Source: Calcarisporiella thermophila CBS 279.70
Taxonomy: Eukaryota > Calcarisporiellomycota
Length of the DNA: 64,000 bases
Reading direction: 5' to 3'
Assembly: GCF_041956535.1 (NCBI RefSeq)
Contig: NW_027192210.1
Span: 380,021 to 444,020 of the forward strand
How positions within the stretch are numbered: position 1 is the first letter of the stretch; each line of letters opens with the position of its first letter. Position numbers and translations under genes: made by a program. Under the pieces are notes generated by a model that made no database searches, was not told the origin of the DNA, and saw nothing but the letters and a program-made list of their open reading frames with translations. This document shows, in pieces, positions 21,428 through 33,616 of the stretch.

Positions 21428-22157
21428 GATGATAAGTGAGTGGTGCTGTACAGGTATGCTCCTGAGAGAGGCAACTTGTGCTTTTTTGATACAGTAAAAA
21501 AACTTTTCAAAAATATATATAGAGAGGAGAAGGGATGAATTGAGGAAAAAGATGAAAAATTTGAAAGAGAAAAATGGAGAGAAAATATAAACTGATGCAA
21601 TATAAAAATGAATATCAGAAATTTACATACATAAATGAAAAATGAAACAATCGAAACGCTCCCACTTAAATTGCTTGCTAAAGCATGAGATTTTAAGAGG
21701 CAAAGTCGACCGATCCTATATAAAAACGTATAAAAAGAGAAATTAAGAAAATAATATTGGACAAAAGCACACACCATATCTGGTGCCTCAGTCCCTTAAT
21801 GGTGATATAATGCTTTGTGCGAATGCCTCTTCACCGGCTGACGAAAAGAGAGGTTGCAAAGGAGATATTTCATCGGTTGTGTGAAATTAACTGTCGATCG
21901 ATTTTCAACTTTAACCAATTTCCCCGCAATCATACCTTCTAAAAAGGGGTATATTAAGAGCGATCGTTTCAAAATAATTACTTTTCTCAGTTTTCAAGGG
22001 AAAAAAGGGGCGCAAGGTATGTCGTTATTTGACAAGCCCCTCCTTATCAAGGGAAGATGTTCGTGTTTATCAGTTTTATTTGGTACATACTAGAAAACAA
22101 TAATTACAATAATCGACAAAACAGACAAATCCCAATTCAGGCAAGCAACCGACATGT
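21428..22157. promoter_or_regulatory. Upstream region of the second precursor gene
   Basis: About 730 nt of AT-rich DNA. A TATATATA stretch at 21514-21521 lies about 90 nt upstream of the start codon at 21427 and is a good TATA candidate. The far end contains the 3' region of the Sec14 gene. Short open frames inside it look like chance. Confidence 0.45.
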
Positions 22158-23343
22158 CTAGATATCCACTGGGGGTGGTCTCCAGGGCCCAGCGTCTGAG
22201 TGACGACATCCTCCTTCATTTTCACAACGACAGCTGCCACCGAACTATGACAAAAGAGGACTCGTAAAACGCAGCTTCCTTTTGAAATTTCTTAAGACTA
22301 TAATAAATTACCCACCTTTTCGGGTAGATTTTCTGGCGCTATATCTTTCAAAAGAGAACTTGTGTATTTGCTACCTAGAATCACAATTTTACTAGCCGTC
22401 ACCTCGTCCAAAAAATTCTAAATAGGATTAATGGCCAAGATCATAGGAGCATAACCCATTGTTCAGGAAGAGTCATCAACAGTTTTCCGTAAAATAATTT
22501 ACCTTTATGAGATTCCATATAGACGAAAACAATAGAGGCGCATTTATCACATACATCCGTCCGAGCTGCTCTGGATAGTAGTCTTGCGCTATTGCAGTAG
22601 TTCGACGAACAAAGCTCAAAGCTCGTGGTGCTTCCTTAAGACTTAGGCCCTTCAAATCCATGATTACCAAGCACTCCTCGATATTTCTCTCAGCATACGC
22701 GGAGCATGCGGGGAACTTTTCGCGGACAAGTTTTTCGTATCCTGAAATAAAATGCTTGATCATACGATCCTCTGTTGTCACCTTAAAGAGCTCCGTAATA
22801 TCTGCGCTTCCTGCCTCTTCGAAATAGACTGGTCTCCCAAAACGATCCGTCTTGTGATACTAATGCAATGATAGAGTGTTAAGAAGTAGAGCTACGCTCT
22901 CATGCAATCTCCCTACATACATAGCGAGGATATAAACTTTCCACCACTTTCTCCTCTGGAAATTCAAAATTTCGGTAGAGTTCATCCACCTTGAAATCTC
23001 TTCGCCATTGCTCACATGCTCGTATCATTTTCATAGTGGCTTCCAAGTCAAATTTCCTAGCTCGCAAAAATCTCAATATTAAATAATCCGTGTGTCGATC
23101 CGGATTAAAAAGTCCTTCGGACATCATTTCTGTGCGACAACGATCAAGAGTTGATTGTTGCTTGAGAGTTAGTGCTCCAACTCGACCAGTTCCTCCAAAC
23201 TTGGCTGGAAGTCTACTTGCTGAACCACGCACACTGTGCACTGAAAAAGTGGAAACTGAGCGTGGATCTGTTGTGAATGCGAGGGATTCATCAGAAGCTG
23301 AGTGTGATGGACGTAGTGGATATCCTAGAAAATTCTTCTTCAT
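22158..23343 (-). CDS. SEC14: Sec14-type phosphatidylinositol/phosphatidylcholine transfer protein
   Basis: Four exons (22921-23343, 22503-22859, 22316-22417, 22158-22244) give 322 residues. An N-terminal extension of about 45 residues is Ser-rich. The CRAL-TRIO N-domain follows ([18 protein letters not shown]), then the lipid-binding lobe: [37 protein letters not shown] and [15 protein letters not shown]. Sec14 proteins exchange PI and PC between membranes and support Golgi lipid signalling and secretion. A Cys-rich tail ([10 protein letters not shown]) ends the protein. The ATG at 23343 is the first in frame. A possible splice acceptor just upstream (near 23353) means a 5' UTR intron or one more 5' exon cannot be excluded. 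Confidence 0.9.
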
Positions 23344-24102
23344 TCCTCCTGCTAAACACAAAATGATAAGAGGATAGGTGGATGAGTGTTATACTGTGCA
23401 ATAGATTGGTAATATAGATACTTTCTAATTATGAAAAAGAATTTCAATGTTAAGCTATTAAAATTTTGATAATAGTATTATTACATCTATATATATAGTG
23501 TAAAATGACAAATGAAAGGTCACGCTTGACCCTGAAATCAAATGGAATTTTTCCTAGAATTCTATTTGCAATACAAATGAAATCAAATTCCCCATTTTGC
23601 CCTATATTCGCTATCTCTAGACTCTGAACTCGAGCTGTCATCAAAAATTCATCAAGAGGCGCTGTATTTTGTAATCTGCAACAAACATTATTTCGCTTCG
23701 TCTTGCCTTATTATGCCTTTAAGATTGCTCATTTTAAAGATAGGATAAGTTGCGATTTTATATTATATATTATACTATTTTGGATAAATTAATCCTGTAA
23801 AATAAATTTTTCGACAAAACCTATTTAACAAAATGTATGCGATTTTTTTGCTTTCATGGGTCACGCTCTGCGACCATTAGGAATAGCAGGCGAAAAGATA
23901 ATTCCAGTATCAAAAGCTGTAAAAATAAGAGATTACACCCTAGATAAACATGGTGAATTCTCCACTCTTCGGACGTGATATTTATGGTTTTCAAGTTGAA
24001 TGCGATTGTAAAACTGGCGCAGAGAAAATAAAATAAAGTGATATTTAATATTAAAATCAAAGTCGAGCGAGTATGAACACAAAGCGTATATATAAATCCA
24101 AC
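23344..24102. other. Intergenic, PEX5 3' end and SEC14 promoter
   Basis: About 760 nt of AT-rich DNA. A minus-strand open frame at 23450-23644 shows no recognisable domain; a missed 5' exon of the Sec14 gene is possible but unsupported. Confidence 0.35.
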
Positions 24103-26212
24103 TAGAACTCGAATTCGCCTTTGAATTGACCAAGATCAGCACCAGAAACAGCTGCATCCGCCAAGTCTTTACGATTCTAGTAGTTATTAAGATGGATTAT
24201 CAGTAAAGAATGCCATCCTCTCTAAATTGCTTCCCATAGCTTACCATCATCAAAAATGCCTTTCGTAGAGTCTGCCACAAATTCTCACTGATATTCACTC
24301 CACGACCCCCGTGACTGCACTCAGTTTGATGCATACTTAATGCCGCGAGAAGGTGCTCAGCCGCTTCGTGGTAGCAGCCAATATTGATGCAACTGACACC
24401 CAAATTGTAACGTGCACGCACAAAAGTTGGCTTAATGTCAAGCGCCTTGTGGTACGCCTCAATTGCATCTTCACTCCGGCCACTGTTGGCGAGAGTTGCG
24501 CCCAGACGATTCCACAGTAAATAGTCCTAGAGAGTTTGGTGGTTCATTACACTATGTTATCATTTTGAAAATTTGAATTGCTAAGCGTTTCAATCCTTAC
24601 ATTTGGACGTCCACGTAGCGCAGCGACAAAACAGTCTACCGCTTTGTCGTAGTCAGCACTTCCATAGAAAAGAACTCCCAATCCGACTTGCACCTCGGGG
24701 TCCATCTGTTCACCTGATCGTGCCGCTTGCAAAAACATGTCCGTTACACGAGCATGAGTTTCGAAAGATGATGTAGGGGGTTGAACCGGCTCAGTTATTA
24801 AATGAGGATACTTTGCACGGAGCCAGCGTTCCAGTGTGAGATAGGCTCGGTGGTCGTATCCCTCATTCGTATAGCTCACGGCCAGAGTCTTAACATTAGA
24901 CATCAATATTTGTATTCCAATAAATTAGAATAGTTCTGTCAATTACCATCAGAGCTGTGGTGTTATTCTCGTCCTCCTGCACTGCTCGCTCTAGCGCTCT
25001 AATCGCGGGAATTTCTTTTTCATTTTGGGCTTGAGCATTACCCAACCATCCCCACGCTTCAGCATTGTGCATGTCCCGTTGCACTGCAGCTTCAAACGCC
25101 ATTGCCGCTTCTGAAAGTGACCCTCCATTCGCCTCCATCAACTTAAGTCCCTCGCTGAAAGGATCAGGATGGTTCAAGTATGGGTTATCTTGCTCGAACT
25201 CATATTCACCCACTGCGGGCCCCTCCAGAGATGCTTCGTTTGATAAGCGCGCAAATTCTTCGCCCCATTTTTTCGGGTCGAGCCATTCGTCCTCAGATTC
25301 GTCACCTTGGATGTTTTGCCATACGGACTCAAAGTTATCGAGGAATTTTTTATCTTCCTCAGCTGCTGCTTCATCAATCTTTTTCGCTATCGCGTCTTCA
25401 TCGAGATCTCCACGCTCAGCAGCAGCAAACTGATCTTCCCAAGCATCCTCTCTTAATTTCCCCTTATCTTTCGCGAGAGCATATTCCTGTGCCCAGTCGA
25501 AATGTTTTTGGAATGCTTCTTCGAATTCTTGTGGCAATGGCCCAGTGTGATCCACCGTGTGGTTAGCAAATTCTTCCCTCCACGCGTCTATATTTTAGCA
25601 ACCAAAATATCTACATATTAAAAAGATTGATTCCAAAAATGATAAAATGGTGGCAACTTACGCGGTTGAGCTTCGTATCTTTTGAAAGCCTCCTCCATTT
25701 CGGCATGGCCTCCCGGTCCAAGCTCCCATACGGGCATTTGATGCGTCGAAAATTCATCTGCCCAGCCACCGGGTCTATGAATAAGCGCAGATTCACGCTC
25801 TTCCAACCGGACAGCATCCAGTTGATCACGAATTTCATTAAAACGAAAAGAATCAACAGGACCCTGGTGTTCCAAAAATTCGTTAACAAACTCCTTATCT
25901 CGGTCTATTTGTACGGACGGTGCACCAGTACGGATCTTTTTGGGTGCACGAAGAATTGTTAGCTTCTATACTTTATCGCATAAGCAATATGCTACTTACT
26001 GTAGTGGGCCCACGCTGTGATGGTCCAGCCAAATATCTCTCCTATAATTTTATGTAAAAATTATGAAATTAAAGGATAAATATCTAGGCGTTATCAAGAA
26101 TTTGTTTTACTCGTTGTAAGGACTTGTCGTCGTTAAATTGCTTGGTAAGTTGAAGGAGAGGATTAGAGCCAGAGCACTCGGGTCCGCCGTTAACAAGATT
26201 TTGGAAAGACAT
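24103..26212 (-). CDS. PEX5: Pex5, receptor for peroxisomal PTS1 proteins
   Basis: The first exon (ATG at 26212) begins MSFQNLVNGGPECSGSNPL, which includes the conserved Cys used for receptor ubiquitination and recycling. The N-terminal half carries aromatic Pex14/Pex13-binding repeats such as WADEF, WREEF, WAQEY, WEDQF and WGEEF. From about 25200 the C-terminal half forms TPR helices (AEAWGWLGNAQAQNEKE, LTLERWLRAKYP, VGLGVLFYGSADYDKAVDCF, MRARYNLGVSCINIGCYHEA). These bind C-terminal SKL signals in the cytosol. The last exon encodes NRKDLADAAVSG and ends in GEFEF. About nine exons; introns were placed by eye. The order and both ends match Pex5. Confidence 0.95.
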
Positions 26213-26524
26213 TTCTTAAAGAATTAAGAAGTTATAGGCTTAATAAGAAGTATTATTCCGGTTAAATAAATCAGACTCAAAAGAATATATTTGTAACGGT
26301 TAAATACAGAAATGAGCTCAGGATCTAGATCAAGAAATAAAAAAATATGAAAAAGTAGTCTTTTCACATGGCTCGGTTTATAGTATTAGATTATTTCAGC
26401 TATCCTAGCGATGGGATATTATCGAGGATATGCTAAACCACCAAAATATCTTAAGCAATTTTGGTTTCTTCTAATCTCGACTTCGATACATCACAAAATC
26501 CGTCATTCTTTCATCATCTCAATC
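26213..26524. promoter_or_regulatory. Divergent promoter PEX5 / AP-1 beta
   Basis: This AT-rich 312-nt segment separates divergent start codons. It has A/T runs but no obvious palindromic site. Confidence 0.4.
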
Positions 26525-29219
26525 ATGACAACTCGATCGAGATTTTTTTCAACTGCGAAAAAAGGTAATATACCTGTTGTTAATTTTCTCACATCATTTT
26601 TTAATTGGATCATTGGAAATATTCTATCTCTAAAGGTGAAAATTATGAGTTAAAGGCCGATTTAAATAGCGAATACCGTGACCGACGCAAGGACGCGGTC
26701 AAACGTGTTATCGCAAATATGACGGTTGGAAAGGATGTGAGCGGCTTGTTCCCAGATGTATTAAAGAACATGCAAACAGAGGATCTTGAACTCAAGAAGC
26801 TTGTTTACCTCTATCTGATGAATTACGCAAAGACACAACCTGAGCTGGTTATTTTAGCAGTGAACACATTCGTAAAGGTAAAATTTGATTGAACTGGTTT
26901 CAATTAATGAAAATCTCTGGAGATATCGCGTTAATTCACTAAATCCCAACAATTTTATATTTAGGATACGGACGATTCTAATCCATTGATTCGAGCACTA
27001 GCAATTCGCACGATGGGCTGCATCCGAGTAGACAAAATTATAGATTATCTTTGTGATCCACTGCGCAAATGCTTGAAGGTTTATACTTTGCTACGAAATT
27101 CATGTTCTCTCTCCTTATTTCTAAAATTCTCTATTATCCAGGATGATGATCCGTATGTTCGTAAAACCGCTGCTATCTGCGTTGCAAAATTATACGACCT
27201 TGATCCACAGCTTGCAATCGAGAATGGATTTGTGACAATGGTACAGGATATGGTGTCAGATATTAACCCGACTGTAGTTGCAAATGCGGTTGTAGCACTT
27301 ATGGAAATCGATGAGTCGACTCCAGATCGAAAATCTTTTGTAATTAACCAAACAATACTCAACAAATTGCTGGTTGCACTCAACGAGTGTACAGAGTAAG
27401 CTTCAGAATTATTTTTTACTCAATATATTTACTTCAATACTATTGATATTGATACTTAATAGATGGGGACAGATTGCAATATTGACGGCGCTAAGTGAAT
27501 ATAAACCAGTAGATGCAAAAGAGGCAGAATATGTGTGCGAACGCGTACTACCGCGCCTCTCCCATGCAAATGGAAGTGTGGTATTGACGGCTATAAGGGT
27601 ACTGATTAAGATATTCTTACTATATTTTATCTCTCCCAACTCAACTATTGTATTTATAGATTCTTCTTATTTACATGCGATCCATACACAACGATGATTT
27701 TTCCAAGCAATTAATTCGAAAAATGACTCCACCTCTTGGTACGCAAGATATCATTTTATTATTTTTATATTATGCACTTTTAACTTATTGTTAACACACC
27801 TAATTAATACAGTCACTCTACTTTCCTCTGCACCTGAGTTCCAATATATTGCCCTCAGAAACATAAAAATAATTCTTCAGAAGCGACCTGAGCTACTTAG
27901 TAACGAGATGCGTATATTTTTCTGCAAATACAACGATCCTCCGTACGTGAAGAGTGAGAAACTTGATATTATGGTTAAATTATGTAATGAACGTAATGTG
28001 GATCAGGTGCTATCCGAGCTGAAAGAGTAAGAATCTTGCTATATTATTTTATTGTACCCTAGCTAAATGCTTATTACTCTAGGTATGCAAATGAGGTTGA
28101 TGTTGATTTCGTGCGTAAATCAGTACGTACCATTGGCCGATGTGCGATTAAAATAGAAGAAGCTTCAGAACGATGTGTAAATGTGTTATTGGATCTAGTC
28201 AACACCAAAGTGAACCATGTAGTTCAAGAAGCTATAATCGTTATCAAAGTAAACATAGAGAATCAAGTGTTTAAGTTAGCATTAATTAATATCGATATTT
28301 TTATTCTCCCAAAAGGATATCTTCCGGAAATACCCCCAACGATATGAGGGCATCATTGTTACACTCTGCGAGAATCTCGAAATGCTTGACGAGCCCGAGG
28401 CTAAGGCTGCTCTCATCTGGATTGTGGGAGAGTATGGAGAGCGAATTGAAAATGGAAATGAACTTTTAGAGTACTTCCTGGAGGGATTCAAGGATGAGAG
28501 TCTTATAGTGCAACTTCAGCTGCTGACGGCAACAGTAAAACTATTCTTAAAACAGCCGCAACACTCACAAGATTTGGTGCAGAACGTATTGCAAATTGCA
28601 TCGACGGAGTGCGACAACGCAGACTTGAGGGATCGAGCATATATATATTGGCGCCTATTATCAACCGATCCTCAGGCTGCTAAGGTAAAGCCACTATTTA
28701 GTTTTAAAACATGCAATTTTTTAATGCAATTGAAAATAGGCAATTATCCTCTCGGAGAGACAACCTCCTTCTCTTGAGGATACTACACTTACTGGTGGAC
28801 TTCTCGAAGAGCTTGTCGATAACATAGCTACTCTGGCTTCTGTCTATCACCGGCCACCAGAAACATTCCTTGGCAGCCAGCGGTATGGTGCTGATAATAT
28901 TCAAAAGAAATCCATTGACCAAATTCATCGCGAGGAGGAGGAGAGAGCGACTATACCCGCTGCCGCTCAAATAATTAAAGGTGGGGTTGAGGATTTATTA
29001 GGTTTAGATTTTAGCCCCGCTGGTGGAATGGAACCTACTTCACCTTCGACTGCAACCTCAACACCAAAGTTGCATGAACTTCTGGACATTTTTGGAGGTC
29101 CAACCGACTCTCTATCCTCATCGATGCAACAGCAGATGCAGGGCGATGAGAATGGGTCACAAAATCGAGGGTTAAACATTAGTGGAGAAGGAAAAGAGAT
29201 ACAGGATTTATTGTTTTGA
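26525..29219 (+). CDS. APL2: Beta-adaptin large subunit of the AP-1 (or AP-2) clathrin adaptor
   Basis: A 40-nt first exon (26525-26564, [13 protein letters not shown]) is spliced to [20 protein letters not shown]. The family trunk follows: [93 protein letters not shown] and [18 protein letters not shown]. These are the armadillo-like solenoid of beta-adaptins, which binds cargo dileucine signals and clathrin at the trans-Golgi or endosome. About nine exons. The protein ends after a short hinge (KEIQDLLF) without a beta-appendage domain; short hinges are usual in fungal AP-1 beta. AP-1 versus a shared beta subunit cannot be decided here. Confidence 0.92.
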
Positions 29220-29844
29220 ATATTTTTATACATTATATAACGAGGGATTTTACTGTTGATGGTTTTTCTTGTTCAATTTACATATTAACACTTGCTATTC
29301 TTTCATTTTTTTTTTTTCCTCGATGATGCCTGTAAAAGATGGGTATTGATTTAATTTTATTCTATTTTATTTTATTTTATTTTATCATTCTGATTTCATA
29401 AAAATTAAAATTGAAATTCAATTAGAAAATGTATAATTTGAAAACTCTGTGCTGAATTTCCAGACAAATCTGTAACGAAAGAAAAAAAAAGTTTAAATGG
29501 CGACGATCCCCGCAGAATCGAACGGTTATCTTTGGCATCCAACCTTCCCTTATTCCTCAATATTATAGTCTGATCTACAATATGACCAAACGAGCATGTT
29601 AAATGTAGAAATACACTCTGGATTATACGACCGGTCTTTCATTTATATTTTAATAAACTTCTTTACTTAAAAACCTTGAGAGCAAGCCTAAGAGCAAGAA
29701 AAGGTTTATGAATGTCATTACATTAATTCAAGTGGATGTCTGAATTATAATCTTTCATCATATATTTTCATAATATTGTATATACTGTGTAGATAGAAAG
29801 CCATTTATATAATTATTAGTCCTATTTGCTTATTCAACTGGATT
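29220..29844. other. AT-rich intergenic region
   Basis: About 625 nt without a gene. It includes T runs and a TTTTA-type microsatellite near 29350-29386. A GAACGG-type stretch near 29500-29540 resembles part of a tRNA T-arm but does not fold as one. Confidence 0.4.
29350..29386. repeat. TTTTA/ATTTT microsatellite
   Basis: A short tandem array of the pentamer ATTTT occurs in the AT-rich spacer downstream of the beta-adaptin gene. It is imperfect at its left end. Confidence 0.6.
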
Positions 29845-31047
29845 ATGCTCTCCCGTATTCCTCTATTCTCCTACTATTATCCGCTTAATAACTCGTTAGC
29901 ATTTGCATCATTTTTTCGCGGTACCCCAAAAGTGGAGAGCCCGAGTACCCACTTGAAGAGGAGGGATCAAGAGAAACGTGAAGGGCAGCCGAATGATGCA
30001 GTGAAAGAGCCTGGTGCTGTAGCACCAAGCGGGAGTTCTCCATTATTAGCGCCTTCAGAAACTAATTCACTGCTATTGACTCCGCTGTCAAGTGTAAAAG
30101 AGCTTGAAAAAGACAAAGGACAAGAGATACCATCTCCGCCGATTTTGAGGAGCGAGATAACGGCAGCTGCTCTTACAGAACCACCACTAGTGGATTCAAC
30201 TACCGTAACAGAAGGCTCACCAACCGCCGATGCTTCTAGTTCAGCCCTATCAAATCCAGTAAATGGTGGAGAGCTAAGTGTTATTAAAATGCCAGAGTTC
30301 TCAGCCCTGCAACCCGCTACAGTCTCCTCTAACCCTTCTGCAACTCCTCAGCCCAACCCTGACCATCATAATAACAAGCATAGTCGGCCAACTGAAGACA
30401 ACCTTGATACTACCACCACTATTACCACCACTATATTTCCATCACCCACACTATATGTTTCTGAGTCCGAGGAAAGCTTGGCTACAGGCACCAGTGTTTT
30501 AACCACGGCCTCCATGGTCATGACCTCTATTTCTTCGAGTCCTAATGCACCACTTCTGTCTCCTTCGGAGCGAATGGATCTCCTTGCCCTTGTTATGCCG
30601 CTCGGAGCAGTTGCATGTATTTTCATCGTATGCATGATCATTTTGATCCGGAAACAGAGGCATCAGCTTGCTGCTGCGGCTGCAAAAAGAAAGCTCGAGA
30701 ATACTGAAGTTGGGGAAGAAATGCAAAAAAAGCAAGAAAATGGAAAGTTAAGCTGGTGGTGGTATGGAGTTGAAACAGTAACTTCTCCTCTGACAGCTCT
30801 ACGAGAAGCCAGAACTAAAGCGATCGACGAATCCGATACTACACCGATTGCAATTTCATACTCATCACTTCCTCTCTCTCATATTTCTATGTCATACCCT
30901 GTCACCTATGATGATACATTGCGAGTCGGAGAGTGGACCGAGGAGAGCAAGATGGAATCAAACATACAATTTCCGGCCGCCACCACGATGGATATAGGCA
31001 CGGAAAAAGATTCAATCGAATGGCGGAGAAGTTACTTAGGACCTTAA
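29845..31047 (+). CDS. Single-pass Ser/Thr-rich membrane protein, unknown function
   Basis: One intronless frame of 400 residues. The first 25 residues are hydrophobic and may act as a signal. A dibasic KRR follows at about residues 38-40. Residues 45-240 are rich in Ser, Thr, Pro and Ala with many possible O-glycosylation sites. One transmembrane helix lies at about 246-268 (LVMPLGAVACIFIVCMIILI) and is followed by RKQRHQ, which puts the C-terminus in the cytosol. The cytosolic tail of about 130 residues includes LSWWWYGVETVTSPL. The layout resembles fungal wall-stress sensors or mucins but lacks a Cys-rich WSC domain. I recognise no family, and the absence of introns is unusual for this window. 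Confidence 0.65.
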   Translation: MLSRIPLFSYYYPLNNSLAFASFFRGTPKVESPSTHLKRRDQEKREGQPNDAVKEPGAVAPSGSSPLLAPSETNSLLLTPLSSVKELEKDKGQEIPSPPILRSEITAAALTEPPLVDSTTVTEGSPTADASSSALSNPVNGGELSVIKMPEFSALQPATVSSNPSATPQPNPDHHNNKHSRPTEDNLDTTTTITTTIFPSPTLYVSESEESLATGTSVLTTASMVMTSISSSPNAPLLSPSERMDLLALVMPLGAVACIFIVCMIILIRKQRHQLAAAAAKRKLENTEVGEEMQKKQENGKLSWWWYGVETVTSPLTALREARTKAIDESDTTPIAISYSSLPLSHISMSYPVTYDDTLRVGEWTEESKMESNIQFPAATTMDIGTEKDSIEWRRSYLGP

Positions 31048-31286
31048 ATAGATTATATAGCTAATTTGATATCACCTTTGCAAAGCGATATAATAAGTTT
31101 ATTAATTTTTATTCACAATAAACATTATCTCTCCAAAAATCTGTGAGCATACCCAAAATTTCTTTGTTATTTTTTACATCAAACCCACCTGTCCTGATGA
31201 GATAAATATAAAAATTTGTGAAGTATATAGAGAGAAAATAAATACATACAAAATTGGTCTAAGTCTAAAGTTAACATTCTCTTGGC

Positions 31287-33463
31287 CTATTCCCGTCCTG
31301 ATTGGCAACAAAATTCGATATCCACTACTTCCTTTGGTGCTGTTACACTCAGAATAATAGGATCCTCCTTCCCGACTAGAACGTTATCTTCAATTCTAAC
31401 CCCTATACCCTGATATTTCTTTGGATACGCATCGTCAAAAGGTATATAGAGCCCTGGTTCTATCGTAACCACCATCCCCTCGCGCAACCGTCGTACTCGA
31501 TCGATATCGTGAGTGTCGTGTACATCAAGGCCAAGATAGTGACCAATATGGTGTGGGTATAAACGTGTAGACAAATCCTTTATAATAAGTATATTAAGAA
31601 TTAAATTACCAATTCACTTTATGTACAATTCTTACACGTTCTGGTACTCTGATTCCGAGCTTCGACAGCTCTTCTCCCAGCATCCTCTCAGATTGTGCGT
31701 GTATTCCATTTAAAGAAATATTCTGTTTCTCTGTACACAACTAAGAAAAAAATTAGATTTTGAAATGTAAACAAATATCTATTTGAACCACATACTTTTA
31801 TACACTGCTTTTGCACATTCAATACAGCTTGGTATATTTCTCTTTGCGGGTCTGAAAAACGTCCATTAATAGGCCAGGTACGCGTAACGTCTGAAACATA
31901 ACCATTATATTCCTATTGCAATCAAGTATAAAAAACTTATATACGTGTATGAGAAAGTGCAAAATCGATCCATGTACATACCCCTCCGGCATCGACAAGC
32001 ACTAGATCCCCGTCTCTGGATAACAACAGAAAAAAAAAATTACAATTCGATCCAACTAGTGGTGCTTATAAGATACTCACTTCATTACCATATCATTGGT
32101 TACATAGTGTATAGTAAGTGCATTTTGTCCACTTGCAACGACTGGAACGTATGCGAGCATCTGTGCACCGCGAACTCGACACTCGAAATCAAGTTTTGCA
32201 TGAAGTTGATGCTCCGTCATACCAGGACGAGTAAATCTCATGCCCTAAATAGAAAATGAAATAATCAAGTTAACTAGAGTATATTATCCGGTCATGAAAT
32301 AGGAAAATACCTCTATAAAAGCTTTTGCTGTTATCTCTCCCGCTTGTCGCATCAGAACTGATTCTGTGCGACTTTTTATTAGCCGTAATTCCTGGATCAG
32401 CGGGCTTAGTGGGCGTATGCTCTTATCTAAAGCATCACGCAACGAGGGATTAGCTTTCTTATGAGAAGACAATTTTAACGTATACAGCAGAGAGCGTATT
32501 AATGATTCTCTACCATGCGCAGTAGAAACAGCACGGTGTGGGGTTGCCAGTGTTTCCAGTGAGAGAATGCTTGGCTCCGCAGGTGGTATATCGAGAAATA
32601 GCTGACGTGTTGTGTCTCTTGATAGCTGCTCTTCGATATATCGGTTGAACGATGCAGTATCATAAGCTTCATCTGCACCAAATTTTTCAATAGCGCCATC
32701 AATTCCAGTGCGTGCGCCTTCCCACATTTCGATATCACGGTGACGTGGAGGAACAAAGAGAATCATTTTGTAGCCACGAGAAGAGCTGTTCTTTTCAAGA
32801 ACAAGTGCTGAGTCAGGCTCGTTGAAACCTTGGATTAGACACGTAGAAAAATATATGTCTTGTCAGGAAGCAATACAAAATGAAAGTTACTTGGATCCAT
32901 ATATATTACCACATAGGTACCAAAAATCAGTGTTCTGGTGGAAAGGATAGCTAATTATGATGCAATCCAATATAATTATCGGTGAATGTTTAAATTTCCA
33001 AGGAAGCCTATACAGTGGAACCAAAAGTAAACACTCACAAAACATTATTCGACATATATCGTGTCCGATAACCAAGCGAAATCACCACACTATTCTCTGG
33101 GAGAAGGCTCATTAATTTTGAACGTCGCAACTCATATTCTATCGCAGGTATCCCAGGTGTTACTAAAATGGAATAAATATAAAAGAATAAATCACTACTG
33201 TATCAAATATAATAAAAGTTATTGCTTTAAATTTTACTCTCTCCCCTCTTCATCATATGTGGATGAGTTTCAGGTACAGGTTGTCCATATAATCTTTGCT
33301 TTCGTTCGCTCTTCCCGCTAGCTTTAGTAGATATTTTTCTTATTCCCGATAGCACATTTGAGCTTTGAGTGCAGGGTTGAACGAAAGATAGAAGTCGCAT
33401 GCCGCGAATGGGGTTAGTAGATCTTCCCACCCCAAATGTTACTCGACACATAAAGCGATACAT
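31287..33463 (-). CDS. ICP55: Mitochondrial Xaa-Pro aminopeptidase (Icp55/XPNPEP3 type)
   Basis: This minus-strand gene has about eight exons. The N-terminus is basic and Ser-rich (GIRKISTKASGKSERK), as expected for mitochondrial import, followed by ITPGIPAIEYELRRSKLM. The pita-bread metallopeptidase domain shows all five expected metal ligands: Asp in LVLVDAGG, Asp in YVSDVTRTWP, His in PHHIGHYLGLD, Glu in MVVTIEPGLYIP and Glu in GVRIEDNVL. Icp55 removes one residue from imported proteins after presequence cleavage and so stabilises them. The start is uncertain: ATGs at 33463, 33451 and 33400 are all in frame with the presequence. Identity at family level is secure. Confidence 0.9.
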
Positions 33464-33616
33464 TTCTTTAACGGTTATAATTCTTACCACACTCCAGAAT
33501 TTGTAAAACCTCACACTCCAAAATAGAGTCAAAAGATGGAGAAGTGGCGCAGATTTTTATATTTTCGAATACACATTACTTTCAATTTTTATAAAAATCT
33601 CAATTCATCTAGAGAA

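Noticed and set aside
21424-21777. 117-codon hydrophobic minus-strand frame upstream of the second precursor
   Set aside because: Phe/Leu/Ser content reflects AT-rich DNA; it overlaps the promoter and the start of the real gene in another frame.
23450-23644. Possible extra 5' exon of the Sec14 gene
   Set aside because: The frame is open but does not resemble Sec14 N-termini, and the first in-frame ATG at 23343 already gives a full-length protein.
29320-29395. Possible C/D box snoRNA (GATGATG ... CTGA)
   Set aside because: The inside is a TTTTA microsatellite, no terminal stem forms and no guide region is evident.
29500-29545. tRNA-like T-arm motif on the minus strand
   Set aside because: The GTTCGATTC core is present, but the flanking five bases do not pair and no acceptor, D-arm or anticodon arm could be built.
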